A stretch of 64,000 bases of DNA, taken from Naumannella cuiyingiana (lineage in GTDB: Bacteria > Actinomycetota > Actinomycetes > Propionibacteriales > Propionibacteriaceae). Location of the stretch: NCBI RefSeq assembly GCF_013408305.1, contig NZ_JACBZS010000001.1:310001-374000 (forward strand). The letters are read 5' to 3'. The translations under genes were made by a program, and so were the position numbers. How positions within the stretch are numbered: the stretch's first letter is position 1; each line of letters begins with the position of its first letter. Shown here in pieces: positions 35,024 to 43,160 of the stretch. The notes beneath the pieces were generated by a model. The model did no database searches and was not told the DNA's origin. It saw nothing but the letters and a program-made list of their open reading frames with translations.

Positions 35024-36591
35024 ATTTCATTGCCCGCGCGATGCTCGTCCGGCGGCACCACGGGCACCCGGACCACCGCCCGCGACCCCTGGCCCGCCGG
35101 GTTCTGCTCCAGCACGAAGCTCCCCCCGAGGTCGCGGACCAGGGTGTCGACGATCGACAGACCGAGGCTCTGCCCGGCGCTCGGATCGAAATCGGACGGC
35201 AGGCCCTGCCCGTCGTCGCACACCTCGACCGTCAGCTCTCCCGCGTCGGTTCGCGGCCGGACCAGGACCGTGCCGGGCAGGTCTCCGAAACCGTGCTCGA
35301 TCGCGTTCTGGCACAGCTCGGTGACGACCAGGGAGAGCGGGGTCGCGACGGTGGCCGGAACGCGCCCGAAGCTGCCCTCGCGCAGCACCCGGACATCCGA
35401 GCGAGAGGCCCGGCTGACATCGGCGACCATCCGCAGGACCCGGTCGGCGACCTCGTCGAAATCGACCACCTCGTCATAGCTTTGCGACAGGGTCTCGTGC
35501 ACCACGGCAATCGCGGCCACCCGGCTCATCGCCTCGGCCAGGGCGGCCCTGGCCTCCGGCGAGTCGATCCTGCGCCCCTGCATCCGCAGCAGCGCCGCAA
35601 CGGTCTGCAGGTTGTTCTTCACCCGGTGGTGGATCTCGCGGATGGTGGCGTCCTTGGTGACGAGTTGTCGCTCGCGCCGCCGCAGTTCGCTGATGTCCTT
35701 GCACAACACGATCGGAGGCAACGGGCCGTCGGGCCCGCGCAGTGGCAGGACCCGCAGACGCAACACCACGGCCCCGGACACCAGGTCCATCTCGCGTGCC
35801 GTGCCGCCGGCCAGGAACGCCGCCACCGGCTGCTGTGGCTGCTCGGTGACCAGTCGCGCCGTGACATCGGCCAGCCGCTCGTCCATCAGATCCTTGGTCA
35901 GGCCGAGGCGGCGGAAGGCCGTGGTCGCGTTCGGGGTCGCATAGGTGACCCGACCGCCGGCGTCGAGCCGGATCAGGCCGTCGCCCACGCGCAGGCTCTG
36001 GGTGGGGTCGAGCGGCTCGCCGGGGATCGGGAAATCGCCGGCCTGCAGCATCCAGGTGAGGATCTCGGCGATCTCGAGGTAGTTGTCCTCCAGGGTGCTC
36101 GGCGCCCGGACATTCATCTGGTTGGTGTGCCGCTCGATCACCGCGACGATGGCCGCGTCGGCGCGGACCTCGTCATCGGCGTCTCCCTCGAAATGGCCCT
36201 CCTCGAAGTCACCCGCCTCGAGGTGTTCTGCGACCTCGCAGGGCCGGCGTACCGGGAGCGCGAGCTGATCGACGGGAATGCCCGCCTGCAGCTTGTTGTC
36301 GCTGGTCTCCACCGGTTCGGCCGACAGGTAGGCCTCCACCACGCCGCTGTCCGGCTCGTAGGCGATCTCGTCGCCGACGACATCGTCCTCCAGCGCGGTC
36401 GGTCCGGTCGCCGGGCGGACCTGGGCGACGGCGCGGAAGATGTTCGGGTCGTCGGCATCGGGCAGCCAGAGGACCAGGTCGGAGAAGGACAGGTCGGCGA
36501 TCAGGTGCCAGTCGCCGACCAGCCGCTCGAGCCACGCCGCGGTGGCCGGGTCGACGCCGAGCCGGTCGAGCTGATCGGACAACGTTGCCAC
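35017..36591 (-). CDS. pdtaS: PdtaS-type sensor histidine kinase
   Basis: Cytosolic two-component kinase (524 residues). A GAF-like N-terminal sensor (WHLIADLSFSDLVLWLPDAD) is followed by a PAS domain (about 190-290, LIRLDAGGRVTYATPNATTA) and a HisKA_2 domain whose phospho-acceptor is in REIHHRVKNNLQTVAALLRM near residue 320. The HWE-like ATPase end has VVTELCQNAIEHGFG and EVCDDGQGLPSDF. In mycobacteria PdtaS phosphorylates the RNA-binding antiterminator PdtaR, which is not in this window. I prefer GTG 36591 over GTG 36600, since homology starts MATLSDQ and a TAGGGT box lies 7 nt before it. Confidence 0.94.
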   Translation of the reverse strand: MATLSDQLDRLGVDPATAAWLERLVGDWHLIADLSFSDLVLWLPDADDPNIFRAVAQVRPATGPTALEDDVVGDEIAYEPDSGVVEAYLSAEPVETSDNKLQAGIPVDQLALPVRRPCEVAEHLEAGDFEEGHFEGDADDEVRADAAIVAVIERHTNQMNVRAPSTLEDNYLEIAEILTWMLQAGDFPIPGEPLDPTQSLRVGDGLIRLDAGGRVTYATPNATTAFRRLGLTKDLMDERLADVTARLVTEQPQQPVAAFLAGGTAREMDLVSGAVVLRLRVLPLRGPDGPLPPIVLCKDISELRRRERQLVTKDATIREIHHRVKNNLQTVAALLRMQGRRIDSPEARAALAEAMSRVAAIAVVHETLSQSYDEVVDFDEVADRVLRMVADVSRASRSDVRVLREGSFGRVPATVATPLSLVVTELCQNAIEHGFGDLPGTVLVRPRTDAGELTVEVCDDGQGLPSDFDPSAGQSLGLSIVDTLVRDLGGSFVLEQNPAGQGSRAVVRVPVVPPDEHRAGNEMG

Positions 36592-36598
36592 GGCGGTC

Positions 36599-36604
36599 AC
36601 CCTA
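36599..36604 (-). promoter_or_regulatory. -10 box TAGGGT, leaderless pdtaS promoter
   Basis: TAGGGT on the minus strand is followed by GACCGCC (7 nt) and GTG 36591. No Shine-Dalgarno is present, so a leaderless transcript starting at the pdtaS GTG is likely. Confidence 0.5.
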
Positions 36605-36710
36605 GCGGCCGCTCCGGGCCGCGCCCGGGCCGTTCCGGGACCGGGCGCGCGGTGTGCGTGGGCTGTGGCCGCATGGCATACTGGCTCGCTGCACGATCAA
36701 GGAGGCTGCA

Positions 36711-36785
36711 ATGGGCAAGACCGGCCGCAAGCGCCGCGCCCGCAGGAAGAAGGGCGCGAACCACGGCAAGCGCCCCAACGCCTGA
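36711..36785 (+). CDS. 50S ribosomal protein bL37 (24 residues)
   Basis: Very small basic protein: MGKTGRKRRARRKKGANH, then GKRPNA and stop. It matches bL37, the 24-residue actinobacterial large-subunit protein first seen in mycobacterial ribosome structures, whose C-terminus is also ANHGKRPNA. GGAGG lies 5 nt before ATG 36711, a strong ribosome binding site. It stands alone on the plus strand between pdtaS and rsrA and ends 17 bp before a strong hairpin. It is short enough to be missed by most gene callers. Binding to 23S rRNA is known from structures, not shown here. Confidence 0.9.
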   Translation: MGKTGRKRRARRKKGANHGKRPNA

Positions 36786-36802
36786 CGGCGACAACGACGA
36801 AC

Positions 36803-36837
36803 GGCTACCGACGCCTGCCAAGCAGGCGTCGGTAGCC
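36803..36837. terminator. 16-bp perfect hairpin after bL37
   Basis: GGCTACCGACGCCTGC (36803-36818), loop CAA, then the exact complement (36822-36837), followed by GCTTTCT. It is placed 17 bp after the bL37 stop and 63 bp beyond the rsrA stop on the other strand. Confidence 0.8.
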
Positions 36838-36899
36838 GCTTTCTCGGGGGGCTCGATTTCTCCGGGCCTGGGTTTCTCGGGGGCCCGGTGCACGGGGCC

Positions 36900-37163
36900 T
36901 CAGTTGGCGCGGAAGCGTACCGTCCGGCTGACGATCCGCACCCGCAGCGACTCCGGTGCGCTGATCCCGCTCGCCCCGCAGCAGCGGTGGACGAGCCGCT
37001 TCAGCGCATCCTCGGTGTCGAAGTTCTCCAGGCAGGGCTCGCAGGCCTCCAGGTGCGCCCGGATCGCGTCGACGCTGGCGCCGTCGAGCTCGGTGTCCAG
37101 GAATTCCTGCATCCGCCGCAACGCCTCCGCGCAGTCCACGTCGCCCAGCCCCTCGCGCGTCAT
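36900..37163 (-). CDS. rsrA: anti-sigma factor RsrA (zinc-binding, redox-sensitive)
   Basis: ZAS-type anti-sigma factor of 87 residues. The zinc/thiol ligands C11, H37, C41 and C44 (AHLEACEPC) and the pair C61-C62 sit at the same positions as in Streptomyces RsrA, where oxidation forms a disulfide, releases zinc and frees SigR. The start overlaps the sigR stop by 4 bp, so the sigma factor and its inhibitor are made together. The C-terminal tail [14 protein letters not shown] is basic. This gives the cell a thiol-oxidation switch. Confidence 0.95.
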   Translation of the reverse strand: MTREGLGDVDCAEALRRMQEFLDTELDGASVDAIRAHLEACEPCLENFDTEDALKRLVHRCCGASGISAPESLRVRIVSRTVRFRAN

Positions 37164-37783
37164 GCCTGCGCCCCGATCAGGCCACGCTCGCGCGCGTGAT
37201 CGGTCAACAATCCACGCAACTGGGTCCGACCGCGGTTCAGCCGCGACATCACGGTCCCGATCGGGGTCTCCATGATCTCCGCGATCTCCTTGTAGGAAAA
37301 TCCCTCGACGTCGGCCAGATAGACCGCCATCCGGAACTCCGGCCGGAGTTGGGCCAGTGCCTCCTGGACATCACCGTCGGGGAGGCGGTCCAGCGCCTCG
37401 GTCTCCGCCGACCGCAGGCCGGTCGAGTCGTGGGTCGCGGCCCGGTGCAGTTGCCAGTCCTGGACATCCTCGCCGCCGGAGATCTGCGGCTGCCGCTGCG
37501 CCTTGCGGTAGGAGTTGATGTAGGTGTTGGTCAGGATGCGGTACAGCCAGGCCCGCAGATTGGTGCCCGGCTTGAACTGGTGGAACGACGCGAACGCCCG
37601 GGCGTAGGCGTCCTGGACGATGTCCTCGGCGTCGGCCGGGTTGCGGGTCATCCGCAGCGCCGCGCCGTAGAGCTGGTCCAGGTAGACCATCGCATCGCGC
37701 TCGAACCGGGCGCTGCGCTCGGCCTCGGTCTCGGTGGCGAGATCGACGTTGTTGCCCTCGGTCGGCTCCGTCGGCGTTGTCAT
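37160..37783 (-). CDS. sigR: ECF sigma factor SigR/SigH
   Basis: RNA polymerase sigma factor (207 residues from ATG 37783) of the thiol-stress group. Region 2 is [20 protein letters not shown] through [20 protein letters not shown], with the -10 recognition segment [20 protein letters not shown]. Region 4 has [20 protein letters not shown] for -35 contact. An in-frame GTG at 37831 would add 16 residues, comparable to the longer SigR form known in Streptomyces; which start is used is open. A consensus SigR promoter lies upstream, so it should be autoregulated. The stop overlaps rsrA. Confidence 0.95.
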   Translation of the reverse strand: MTTPTEPTEGNNVDLATETEAERSARFERDAMVYLDQLYGAALRMTRNPADAEDIVQDAYARAFASFHQFKPGTNLRAWLYRILTNTYINSYRKAQRQPQISGGEDVQDWQLHRAATHDSTGLRSAETEALDRLPDGDVQEALAQLRPEFRMAVYLADVEGFSYKEIAEIMETPIGTVMSRLNRGRTQLRGLLTDHARERGLIGAQA

Positions 37784-37839
37784 CGCCCACGATCCTACCC
37801 GTTGTGGTCGGTCCAGGAGTGCTGTCGTCACACCGGTCC

Positions 37840-37865
37840 AACACGACCCGCCGGGGAGCTATTCC
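37840..37865 (-). promoter_or_regulatory. SigR-dependent promoter of sigR-rsrA
   Basis: On the minus strand GGAAT (37865-37861), 18 nt, then GTT (37842-37840): a perfect match to the SigR consensus GGAAT-N18-GTT. The expected transcription start is near 37833, giving a leader of about 50 nt to ATG 37783. The -35 element overlaps the TAG stop of the hydrolase gene. Confidence 0.8.
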
Positions 37866-38497
37866 CCGGCGATCAGCGAGCGCGCCGCGGCCAGCACCGC
37901 ATTCCGCGCCGGGACCGGGTCGGCGCGCGCCGGCGTCTTCATCCCGTGATCGGCGTCCGGGGCGCAGAACACCGCCACTCCCCCGTCCTCGCCGGTCGCG
38001 GCGGCGAGCTCGTCGGCCGTGCCGAAGGTGTCGCGGGTGCCCTGGACGACCGCGACGGGTACGCCGGCGCCGAGCAGCTCGGGCAGCCGAGAGCGGTCGG
38101 GACGCCCGGGCGGATGCAACGGGAACGCACAGCACAACACCGCGTCGGCGCCGGTGGCAGGCGCCGTCCGGCAGGCGACCCGGGCGCCCGCACTGCGGCC
38201 ACCGGTGATCAGCCTCGCCGGCGCGACCGCCGCGCGCAGCGCGGCCACCGCCGGGAGCCAACCCTCGTCGAGCCGGGCCGGTGCCGGCGCGACCTTGCGC
38301 CCGGCGAGCCGCCAGGGTTGTTCGTAGCGGGCCACCCCGACGCCGTCGCCCGGCAGGCGGTCGGCCAGCAGGGCGAGGTCGAGCGCGTCGATACCGCCGC
38401 CGGCGCCGTGCCCGAGCAGGAACCAGGTGCCCGCCGGATCGCCCGACAGGTGCAGCCGGCCCGGCCCGAGCGGCGTCTCGACGAGGATGCCTTTCAT
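37859..38497 (-). CDS. alpha/beta hydrolase (KANL3/Tex30-like)
   Basis: Predicted cytosolic hydrolase of 212 residues. The oxyanion segment is WFLLGHGAGGGIDALDLALL, the nucleophile elbow is LITGGRSAGARVACR (Ser), and the late acid/His region is VFCAPDADHGMKTP, together giving a Ser-Asp-His triad typical of the small KANL3/Tex30 or dienelactone-hydrolase-like group. Substrate unknown. ATG 38497 is where homology begins; the longer frame overlaps the upstream SRAP gene. It lies 22 bp after that gene, and its stop codon contains the sigR -35 element. Confidence 0.75.
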   Translation of the reverse strand: MKGILVETPLGPGRLHLSGDPAGTWFLLGHGAGGGIDALDLALLADRLPGDGVGVARYEQPWRLAGRKVAPAPARLDEGWLPAVAALRAAVAPARLITGGRSAGARVACRTAPATGADAVLCCAFPLHPPGRPDRSRLPELLGAGVPVAVVQGTRDTFGTADELAAATGEDGGVAVFCAPDADHGMKTPARADPVPARNAVLAAARSLIAGE

Positions 38498-38519
38498 GAT
38501 CGAGAACTGCGGGCCATGA

Positions 38520-39272
38520 TCAGAAGAGCCGTTCGGGGGCGTCGTCGGCGTCGGGCAGCGGCTCGACCAGCTCAGGTCCGTTGTTGGCGACATTGCCGAC
38601 GGCCCTGGACACCGCATACGCCTCGAGCTCCGTGCCGACGCCGATCAGGTCGAGCAGCTCCGCCGGCTCCGAGATCGCGGGGTCGAGCCACCGCCCCCGA
38701 TTCTCGGGAGCGACGAGCAGCGGCATCCGATCATGGATCTGGCCCACCGCATCGGTGGCGGTCGTGGTGATCACGGTGCAGGTACGCAGCCATGCCTGCG
38801 GGTCATCGTCGGCGCGGGAGGGGTCGCGCCAGAACTCATACAGCCCCGCCATCGCCAGCAGCGAGTGATCGGCATTGCGGACGAAGAACGGCTGCTTGCC
38901 GGGTTTGCCGCCGGGTCTCGCGGGCTCCGTGGCGTACCACTCGTAGTAGCCGTCGGCCGGCAGCAGGCAGCGCCGCGTTGCGAACGCCTTGCGAAAGGCG
39001 GGCTTCTCGGCGACGGTCTCGACCCGGGCGTTGATCATCCGCGCGCCGATCTTCGGGTCCTTGGCCCACGACGGGACGAGTCCCCAGCGCAGCGGGGCGA
39101 GCCGGCGCTGCGGCTCGCCGGTCTCCCGGTCGGTGCGCACGAGCACGGCCGGCACCTCGTCGGTCGGCGCGACGTTGTAGTCCGGCCCGGGCAGCTCGTC
39201 CATCACCTTGTCGATGCCGAATTCGCTGACCAGCCGGGTCTCGCCCGTCCAGTGGGCGTACCTCCCGCACAT
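38520..39272 (-). CDS. SRAP-domain protein (HMCES/YedK), abasic-site shield
   Basis: Protein of 250 residues beginning MCGRYAHWTGE. After Met removal Cys2 would form a thiazolidine with abasic sites in single-stranded DNA. Other active-site elements are ARMINARVETVAEKPAF (Asn), LLPADGYYEWYA (Glu) and GQIHDRMPLLV (His). Start ATG 39272 is fixed by the Cys2 requirement and by a TAGTCT box 7 nt upstream. It is divergent from the DoxX-like gene with 85 bp between. Its role in DNA repair is established for the family. Confidence 0.95.
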   Translation of the reverse strand: MCGRYAHWTGETRLVSEFGIDKVMDELPGPDYNVAPTDEVPAVLVRTDRETGEPQRRLAPLRWGLVPSWAKDPKIGARMINARVETVAEKPAFRKAFATRRCLLPADGYYEWYATEPARPGGKPGKQPFFVRNADHSLLAMAGLYEFWRDPSRADDDPQAWLRTCTVITTTATDAVGQIHDRMPLLVAPENRGRWLDPAISEPAELLDLIGVGTELEAYAVSRAVGNVANNGPELVEPLPDADDAPERLF

Positions 39273-39279
39273 GCGGACG

Positions 39280-39285
39280 AGACTA
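39280..39285 (-). promoter_or_regulatory. -10 box TAGTCT, leaderless SRAP-gene promoter
   Basis: TAGTCT on the minus strand is followed by CGTCCGC (7 nt) and ATG 39272, with no Shine-Dalgarno. Confidence 0.5.
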
Positions 39286-39357
39286 GTCGGCCATGCCGAC
39301 ACATCGACCGGCCGACCACGGACTACGCTGTCGGGCACACCACTGAGAGGATCGACA

Positions 39358-39963
39358 ATGCTGCGCTTCCTGGCCCGCACCATGCTCGCCAGCTATTTCG
39401 TCGCCGACGGGGTCAAGGCGGTACGCGATCCCGGCGCGAGTGCCGGGGAGCTCCGGCCCGTCGCCGAACGCGTCGTCCCGCTGGTCAAGTCCGCGGCCCC
39501 GCCGCAGGTCGCCTCGCTGATCCCCTCGCAACCGCGCACGCTTGCCCGCCTCACCGGCATCGCCCAGGTGATCGGCGGCATCTCGCTGGCCACCGGGATC
39601 GGTCGCCGGATGGGCGCGATCATCCTCGCCGCGACGCTGGTGCCGCAGGTGATCGCGGCCAGCCCGCTCGGCGGCCGGAGCACCGATGACGACGACGAGG
39701 AGCAGCGCGGGCGCGACTTCCTGGTCAGCCTGAGCCTGCTCGGCGCGACCCTGTTGGCCAGCGGCGACACCCAGGGCCGGCCCAGCCTCGGCTGGCGCGC
39801 CGACCACGTCCGGCGCGATCTGGCCAAGTCGGCGGACAAGCACCTGAACCGGGTCGAGAAGACGGCCGAGAAGAAGCTCGACGGCCTCGACAAGAAGGCG
39901 CGGCGGGCGGCGAAGAAGGCGCGGCGCTCGGCCAAGAAGGCCAAGAGCGACCTCAACCTGTGA
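39358..39963 (+). CDS. DoxX-family membrane protein with Lys/Ala-rich tail
   Basis: Protein of 201 residues. Helices include FLARTMLASYFVADGVKAV and TGIAQVIGGISLATGIGRRM, the DoxX pattern, plus one with SLSLLGATLLASG. The last 50 residues are a basic amphipathic tail (RVEKTAEKKLDGLDKKARRA and similar), likely cytosolic and perhaps membrane- or nucleic-acid-interacting. AGAGG lies about 8 nt before ATG 39358, and TACGCT at 39324-39329 could be the -10. It ends 13 bp before aroA. Function in actinobacteria (redox or membrane homeostasis) is unclear. Confidence 0.82.
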   Translation: MLRFLARTMLASYFVADGVKAVRDPGASAGELRPVAERVVPLVKSAAPPQVASLIPSQPRTLARLTGIAQVIGGISLATGIGRRMGAIILAATLVPQVIAASPLGGRSTDDDDEEQRGRDFLVSLSLLGATLLASGDTQGRPSLGWRADHVRRDLAKSADKHLNRVEKTAEKKLDGLDKKARRAAKKARRSAKKAKSDLNL

Positions 39964-39976
39964 TCCGGCAGCCAGC

Positions 39977-41299
39977 GTGACACTCGACGGCACCCCCGCC
40001 CCTCGGCGCAGGGCCGGAACCTGGTCGGCCCCGGCCGCGGGCAGCCGGATGCACACCTCGGTACCGGTACCCGGGTCGAAGTCGGAGACCAACCGAGCGC
40101 TGGTCCTGGGCGCGCTCGCCGACGGCCCGTCCTCGCTGCGCGGTGGCCTGGACGCCCGCGACACCGCCCTGATGCGCGATGCGCTGCGCCGGCTCGGCAC
40201 GGTCATCGACGATTCCGATCCCGAGCGCTGGCAGATCGAGCCGCCGGCCGAGCCGTCCGGCGACGGCCTGATCGATTGCGGTCTGGCCGGCACGGTGATG
40301 CGGTTCGTGCCGCCGATCGCGGCGTTCGCCTCCGGCGAGTTCCGCTTCGACGGCGACGCCGAGGCCCGGGAGCGCCCGCTCGGCCCGCTGCTCACCGCCC
40401 TCGATGACCTCGGCGCCCGGATCGCCGGGCAGCCCGTCGGGCTGCCCTTCGACATCACCGGGCGGCCCGACCTGCCCGGCGGCCCGGTGGCGCTGGACGC
40501 GTCGGGATCGAGCCAGTACATCTCGGGCCTGCTGCTCGCGGGTGCGCGCTACCGGCGGGGCGTCGACGTCCGGCACATCGGCGAGTCGCCGGTGCCCTCC
40601 CGCCCCCACGTCGAGATGACGGTGGCGATGCTGCGCGAGCGCGGGGTTCGCGTGGACACGGGCGAGGAGAACCGGTGGGTCGTCTGGCCGGGCCCGATCG
40701 CCGCCCGCAACCTGGTGATCGAGCCGGACCTGTCCAATGCCGCGGTGTTCGCGGCGGCGGCGGCGGTCGCCGGGGGCCACATCACGATCCCGGACTGGCC
40801 GACCCGGACGCGACAGCCCGGCGATCGGATCCGCGACATCCTGACGGCCTTCGGCGCCGTCGTCGAACTCGACGGTCGCGGCCTGACCGTGACCGGTGGG
40901 CACTCGCTGCAGGCCGTCGAGTTGGACCTGCGCGATGCCAGCGAGCTCACCCCCGTGGTGGCCGCCATCGCGGCGCTCGCCGACGGCACCTCCACGATCA
41001 CCGGGGTCGGCCACATCCGCGGCCACGAGACCGACCGGCTGGCCGCCCTGGAGAACGAGCTGAACGGCCTCGGCTCGCACGTGCGGCAGACCGACGACGG
41101 CCTGGTGATCGAACCGCGACTGCTGCACGGCGGCACGTTCGCCAGCTATGCCGATCACCGGATGGCACACGCCGCCGCGCTGCTCGGGCTGGTCGTCCCC
41201 GACGTCGTCGTCGACGACATCGACTGCACGGCCAAGACGATGCCGGACTTCCCGAGGCGCTGGCAGGCCATGATCGACGACTCGCAGAGGTACACCTGA
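39977..41299 (+). CDS. aroA: EPSP synthase (3-phosphoshikimate 1-carboxyvinyltransferase)
   Basis: Shikimate-pathway enzyme (440 residues) joining PEP and shikimate-3-phosphate. Motifs: VPVPGSKSETNRALVLGALA near residue 30 (substrate Lys), the interdomain LIDCGLAGTVMRFVPPIAA near 96, and the late SYADHRMAHAAALLGL near 390. GTG 39977 is the start, with an N-terminal extension of about 25 residues before homology. The stop overlaps the presumed CTG start of rsgA by 4 bp. The order aroA-rsgA-hisN is conserved in actinobacteria. Confidence 0.95.
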   Translation: MTLDGTPAPRRRAGTWSAPAAGSRMHTSVPVPGSKSETNRALVLGALADGPSSLRGGLDARDTALMRDALRRLGTVIDDSDPERWQIEPPAEPSGDGLIDCGLAGTVMRFVPPIAAFASGEFRFDGDAEARERPLGPLLTALDDLGARIAGQPVGLPFDITGRPDLPGGPVALDASGSSQYISGLLLAGARYRRGVDVRHIGESPVPSRPHVEMTVAMLRERGVRVDTGEENRWVVWPGPIAARNLVIEPDLSNAAVFAAAAAVAGGHITIPDWPTRTRQPGDRIRDILTAFGAVVELDGRGLTVTGGHSLQAVELDLRDASELTPVVAAIAALADGTSTITGVGHIRGHETDRLAALENELNGLGSHVRQTDDGLVIEPRLLHGGTFASYADHRMAHAAALLGLVVPDVVVDDIDCTAKTMPDFPRRWQAMIDDSQRYT

Positions 41300-42282
41300 G
41301 CGCGGGCCGGCGGATCGGCACCGATGATCATGAGGGCTTCGACCGGCCCCGGCGCCGCACCCGCCCACGGACCAAGAATCGGCCCGACTACTCCGAGGCC
41401 GAGATCGGCATGATCACCTCGATCACCCGCGGGCGCTATCAGGTGCTCGTCGGCGACCGTCCGGTGATCGCGGTGAAGGCTCGCCAGCTCGGCCGCAAGG
41501 CCGCGATCGTCGGCGACCGGGTGCGCGTGGTCGGCGACACCTCCGGTGCGGAGGGTACGCTCGCGCGCATCGTCGACGTGGAAGCGCGGCGCTCGGTGCT
41601 GCGGCGTACCGCCGACGACGACGATCCCTACGAGCGGCCGATCGTCGCGAATGCCGATCAACTGGTGATCGTCACCGCGCTCGCCGACCCGCCGCCGCGG
41701 ACCGGCATGATCGACCGGATCCTGGTGGCCGGCTACGACGCGGGCGTCGCGCCGCTGCTCTGCCTGACCAAGGCGGATCTGGCGTCGCCGGATGATCTTG
41801 TCGCGGCCTATGCCCCGCTCGACGTGCCGATCGTGGTGCTCGATCCCGATGCCGAGCTGGCCCCGCTCCAGGACGCCTTGCAGGACAGGGTTTCGGTGCT
41901 GGTCGGACATTCGGGCGTGGGCAAGTCGACGCTGGTCAACCGGCTGATCCCCGACGCCGATCGGGCGACGGGCGGGGTGAACGAGGTGACGGGCCGCGGC
42001 CGGCACACCTCCACCTCGGCCATCGCGTTGCCGCTACCCGGTGGCGGCTGGGTGATCGACACCCCGGGTGTGCGGTCGTTCGGACTGAGCCATGTCGATC
42101 CGGCGACGATCATCGCGGCGTTCGGCGATCTTGCCGAGATCGCGCGCGACTGTCCTCGCGGCTGTGATCATCGCACCGGCGCCCCGGACTGCGCGCTGGA
42201 CCCGGCCGTCGCGGCCGGCCGGGTGAGCGCGGAGCGGGTCGCCTCGTTCCGCCGGATGATCAGCGCCGAGCGCGAGCCGTGA
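41296..42282 (+). CDS. rsgA: ribosome-assembly GTPase RsgA, apparent CTG start
   Basis: Circularly permuted GTPase (328 residues) that matures the 30S subunit. An OB-fold lies near the N-terminus (GMITSITRGRYQVLV), then G4 LCLTKADLASP, G1 GHSGVGKSTLVNRL near 210, G3 IDTPGVRSFG, and a C-terminal zinc knuckle CPRGCDHRTGAPDC. Family members start with a short basic leader before the RPRTKNRP motif; in this frame that leader (SAGRRIGTDDHEGFDRPRR) has no ATG, GTG or TTG. CTG 41296 overlaps the aroA stop (CTGA) and has AGAGG exactly 5 nt upstream. The next in-frame ATG would remove the conserved leader. Confidence 0.94.
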   Translation: MSAGRRIGTDDHEGFDRPRRRTRPRTKNRPDYSEAEIGMITSITRGRYQVLVGDRPVIAVKARQLGRKAAIVGDRVRVVGDTSGAEGTLARIVDVEARRSVLRRTADDDDPYERPIVANADQLVIVTALADPPPRTGMIDRILVAGYDAGVAPLLCLTKADLASPDDLVAAYAPLDVPIVVLDPDAELAPLQDALQDRVSVLVGHSGVGKSTLVNRLIPDADRATGGVNEVTGRGRHTSTSAIALPLPGGGWVIDTPGVRSFGLSHVDPATIIAAFGDLAEIARDCPRGCDHRTGAPDCALDPAVAAGRVSAERVASFRRMISAEREP

Positions 42283-42305
42283 CCGCGCTCCGGGCACCGC
42301 GCGGC

Positions 42306-42311
42306 TAGGCT
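42306..42311 (+). promoter_or_regulatory. -10 box TAGGCT, leaderless hisN promoter
   Basis: TAGGCT is followed by exactly 6 nt (GCCGCC) and the hisN ATG, so hisN probably has its own leaderless promoter although it follows rsgA by 35 bp. Confidence 0.55.
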
Positions 42312-42317
42312 GCCGCC

Positions 42318-43160
42318 ATGGCGGGTGAGCGCAGGGGTGAGACGCGGACCGGGGAGGCGACCAACGCGGACTCCCGCGGCCTGATCGAGGACATGCGGGT
42401 CGCCCACATGCTCGCCGACAATGCCGACGCGATCTCGCTGGACCGGTTCCGGGCCAGCGATCTTCGGGTGGATGCCAAGCCCGACCTGACCGAGGTCACC
42501 GACGCCGACATCGCCGTCGAGGAGGCGGTCCGGGCCGTGCTGCGCAAGGCCCGCCCCCGCGACGCGGTGCACGGCGAGGAGCTGGCCGACACCGGACACG
42601 GGCCCAGGCGCTGGGTGATCGACCCGATCGACGGCACCCGCAACTACGTGCGCGGCGTACCGGTGTGGGCCACCCTGATCGCCCTCTTCGACGGCGACGA
42701 GGTGGTGCTCGGCTGCGTCTCCGCGCCGGCGCTGGGCCGGCGCTGGTGGGCCAGCCGCGGCGGCGGGGCGTACACGGGGAAGTCGTTCCGCTCCCCCACC
42801 GAGTGCCGGGTCAGCGAGCTCACGCGGATCGAGGACGCCTCGCTGTCCTACTCCGATGTCGCGGGCTGGGTCGCCACCCCGCACGGCCAGCCGTTCGTCG
42901 ACCTGATGCGGCGCTGCTGGCGTACCCGCGCCTACGGCGACTTCTGGTCCTACATGCTCGTCGCGGAGGGCGCGGTCGACATCGCCTGCGAACCCGAGCT
43001 GGCGCTGCACGACATGGCCGCCTGCTCGATCATCGTCACCGAGGCCGGCGGCCGGTTCGGCAATGTCGCCGGCGCCGACGGGCCGGTCGGCCCCGGCGCC
43101 CTGGCCACGAACGGCCGGCTGCACGACGCGGTGGTCGCCCAACTCGCGCCGCGGGAGTGA
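42318..43160 (+). CDS. hisN: histidinol-phosphatase (inositol-monophosphatase family)
   Basis: Mg2+-dependent phosphatase of 280 residues. Metal-site motifs are the first acidic site AVHGEELADTG, the central WVIDPIDGTRNYVRGVPVW and the late ELALHDMAACSIIVTEAGG. This is the actinobacterial HisN that completes histidinol synthesis, outside the his operon. It ends exactly where serA ends on the other strand: TGA at 43158-43160 directly abuts TCA at 43161-43163, forming TGATCA. Its placement after rsgA is conserved in the phylum. Confidence 0.9.
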   Translation: MAGERRGETRTGEATNADSRGLIEDMRVAHMLADNADAISLDRFRASDLRVDAKPDLTEVTDADIAVEEAVRAVLRKARPRDAVHGEELADTGHGPRRWVIDPIDGTRNYVRGVPVWATLIALFDGDEVVLGCVSAPALGRRWWASRGGGAYTGKSFRSPTECRVSELTRIEDASLSYSDVAGWVATPHGQPFVDLMRRCWRTRAYGDFWSYMLVAEGAVDIACEPELALHDMAACSIIVTEAGGRFGNVAGADGPVGPGALATNGRLHDAVVAQLAPRE

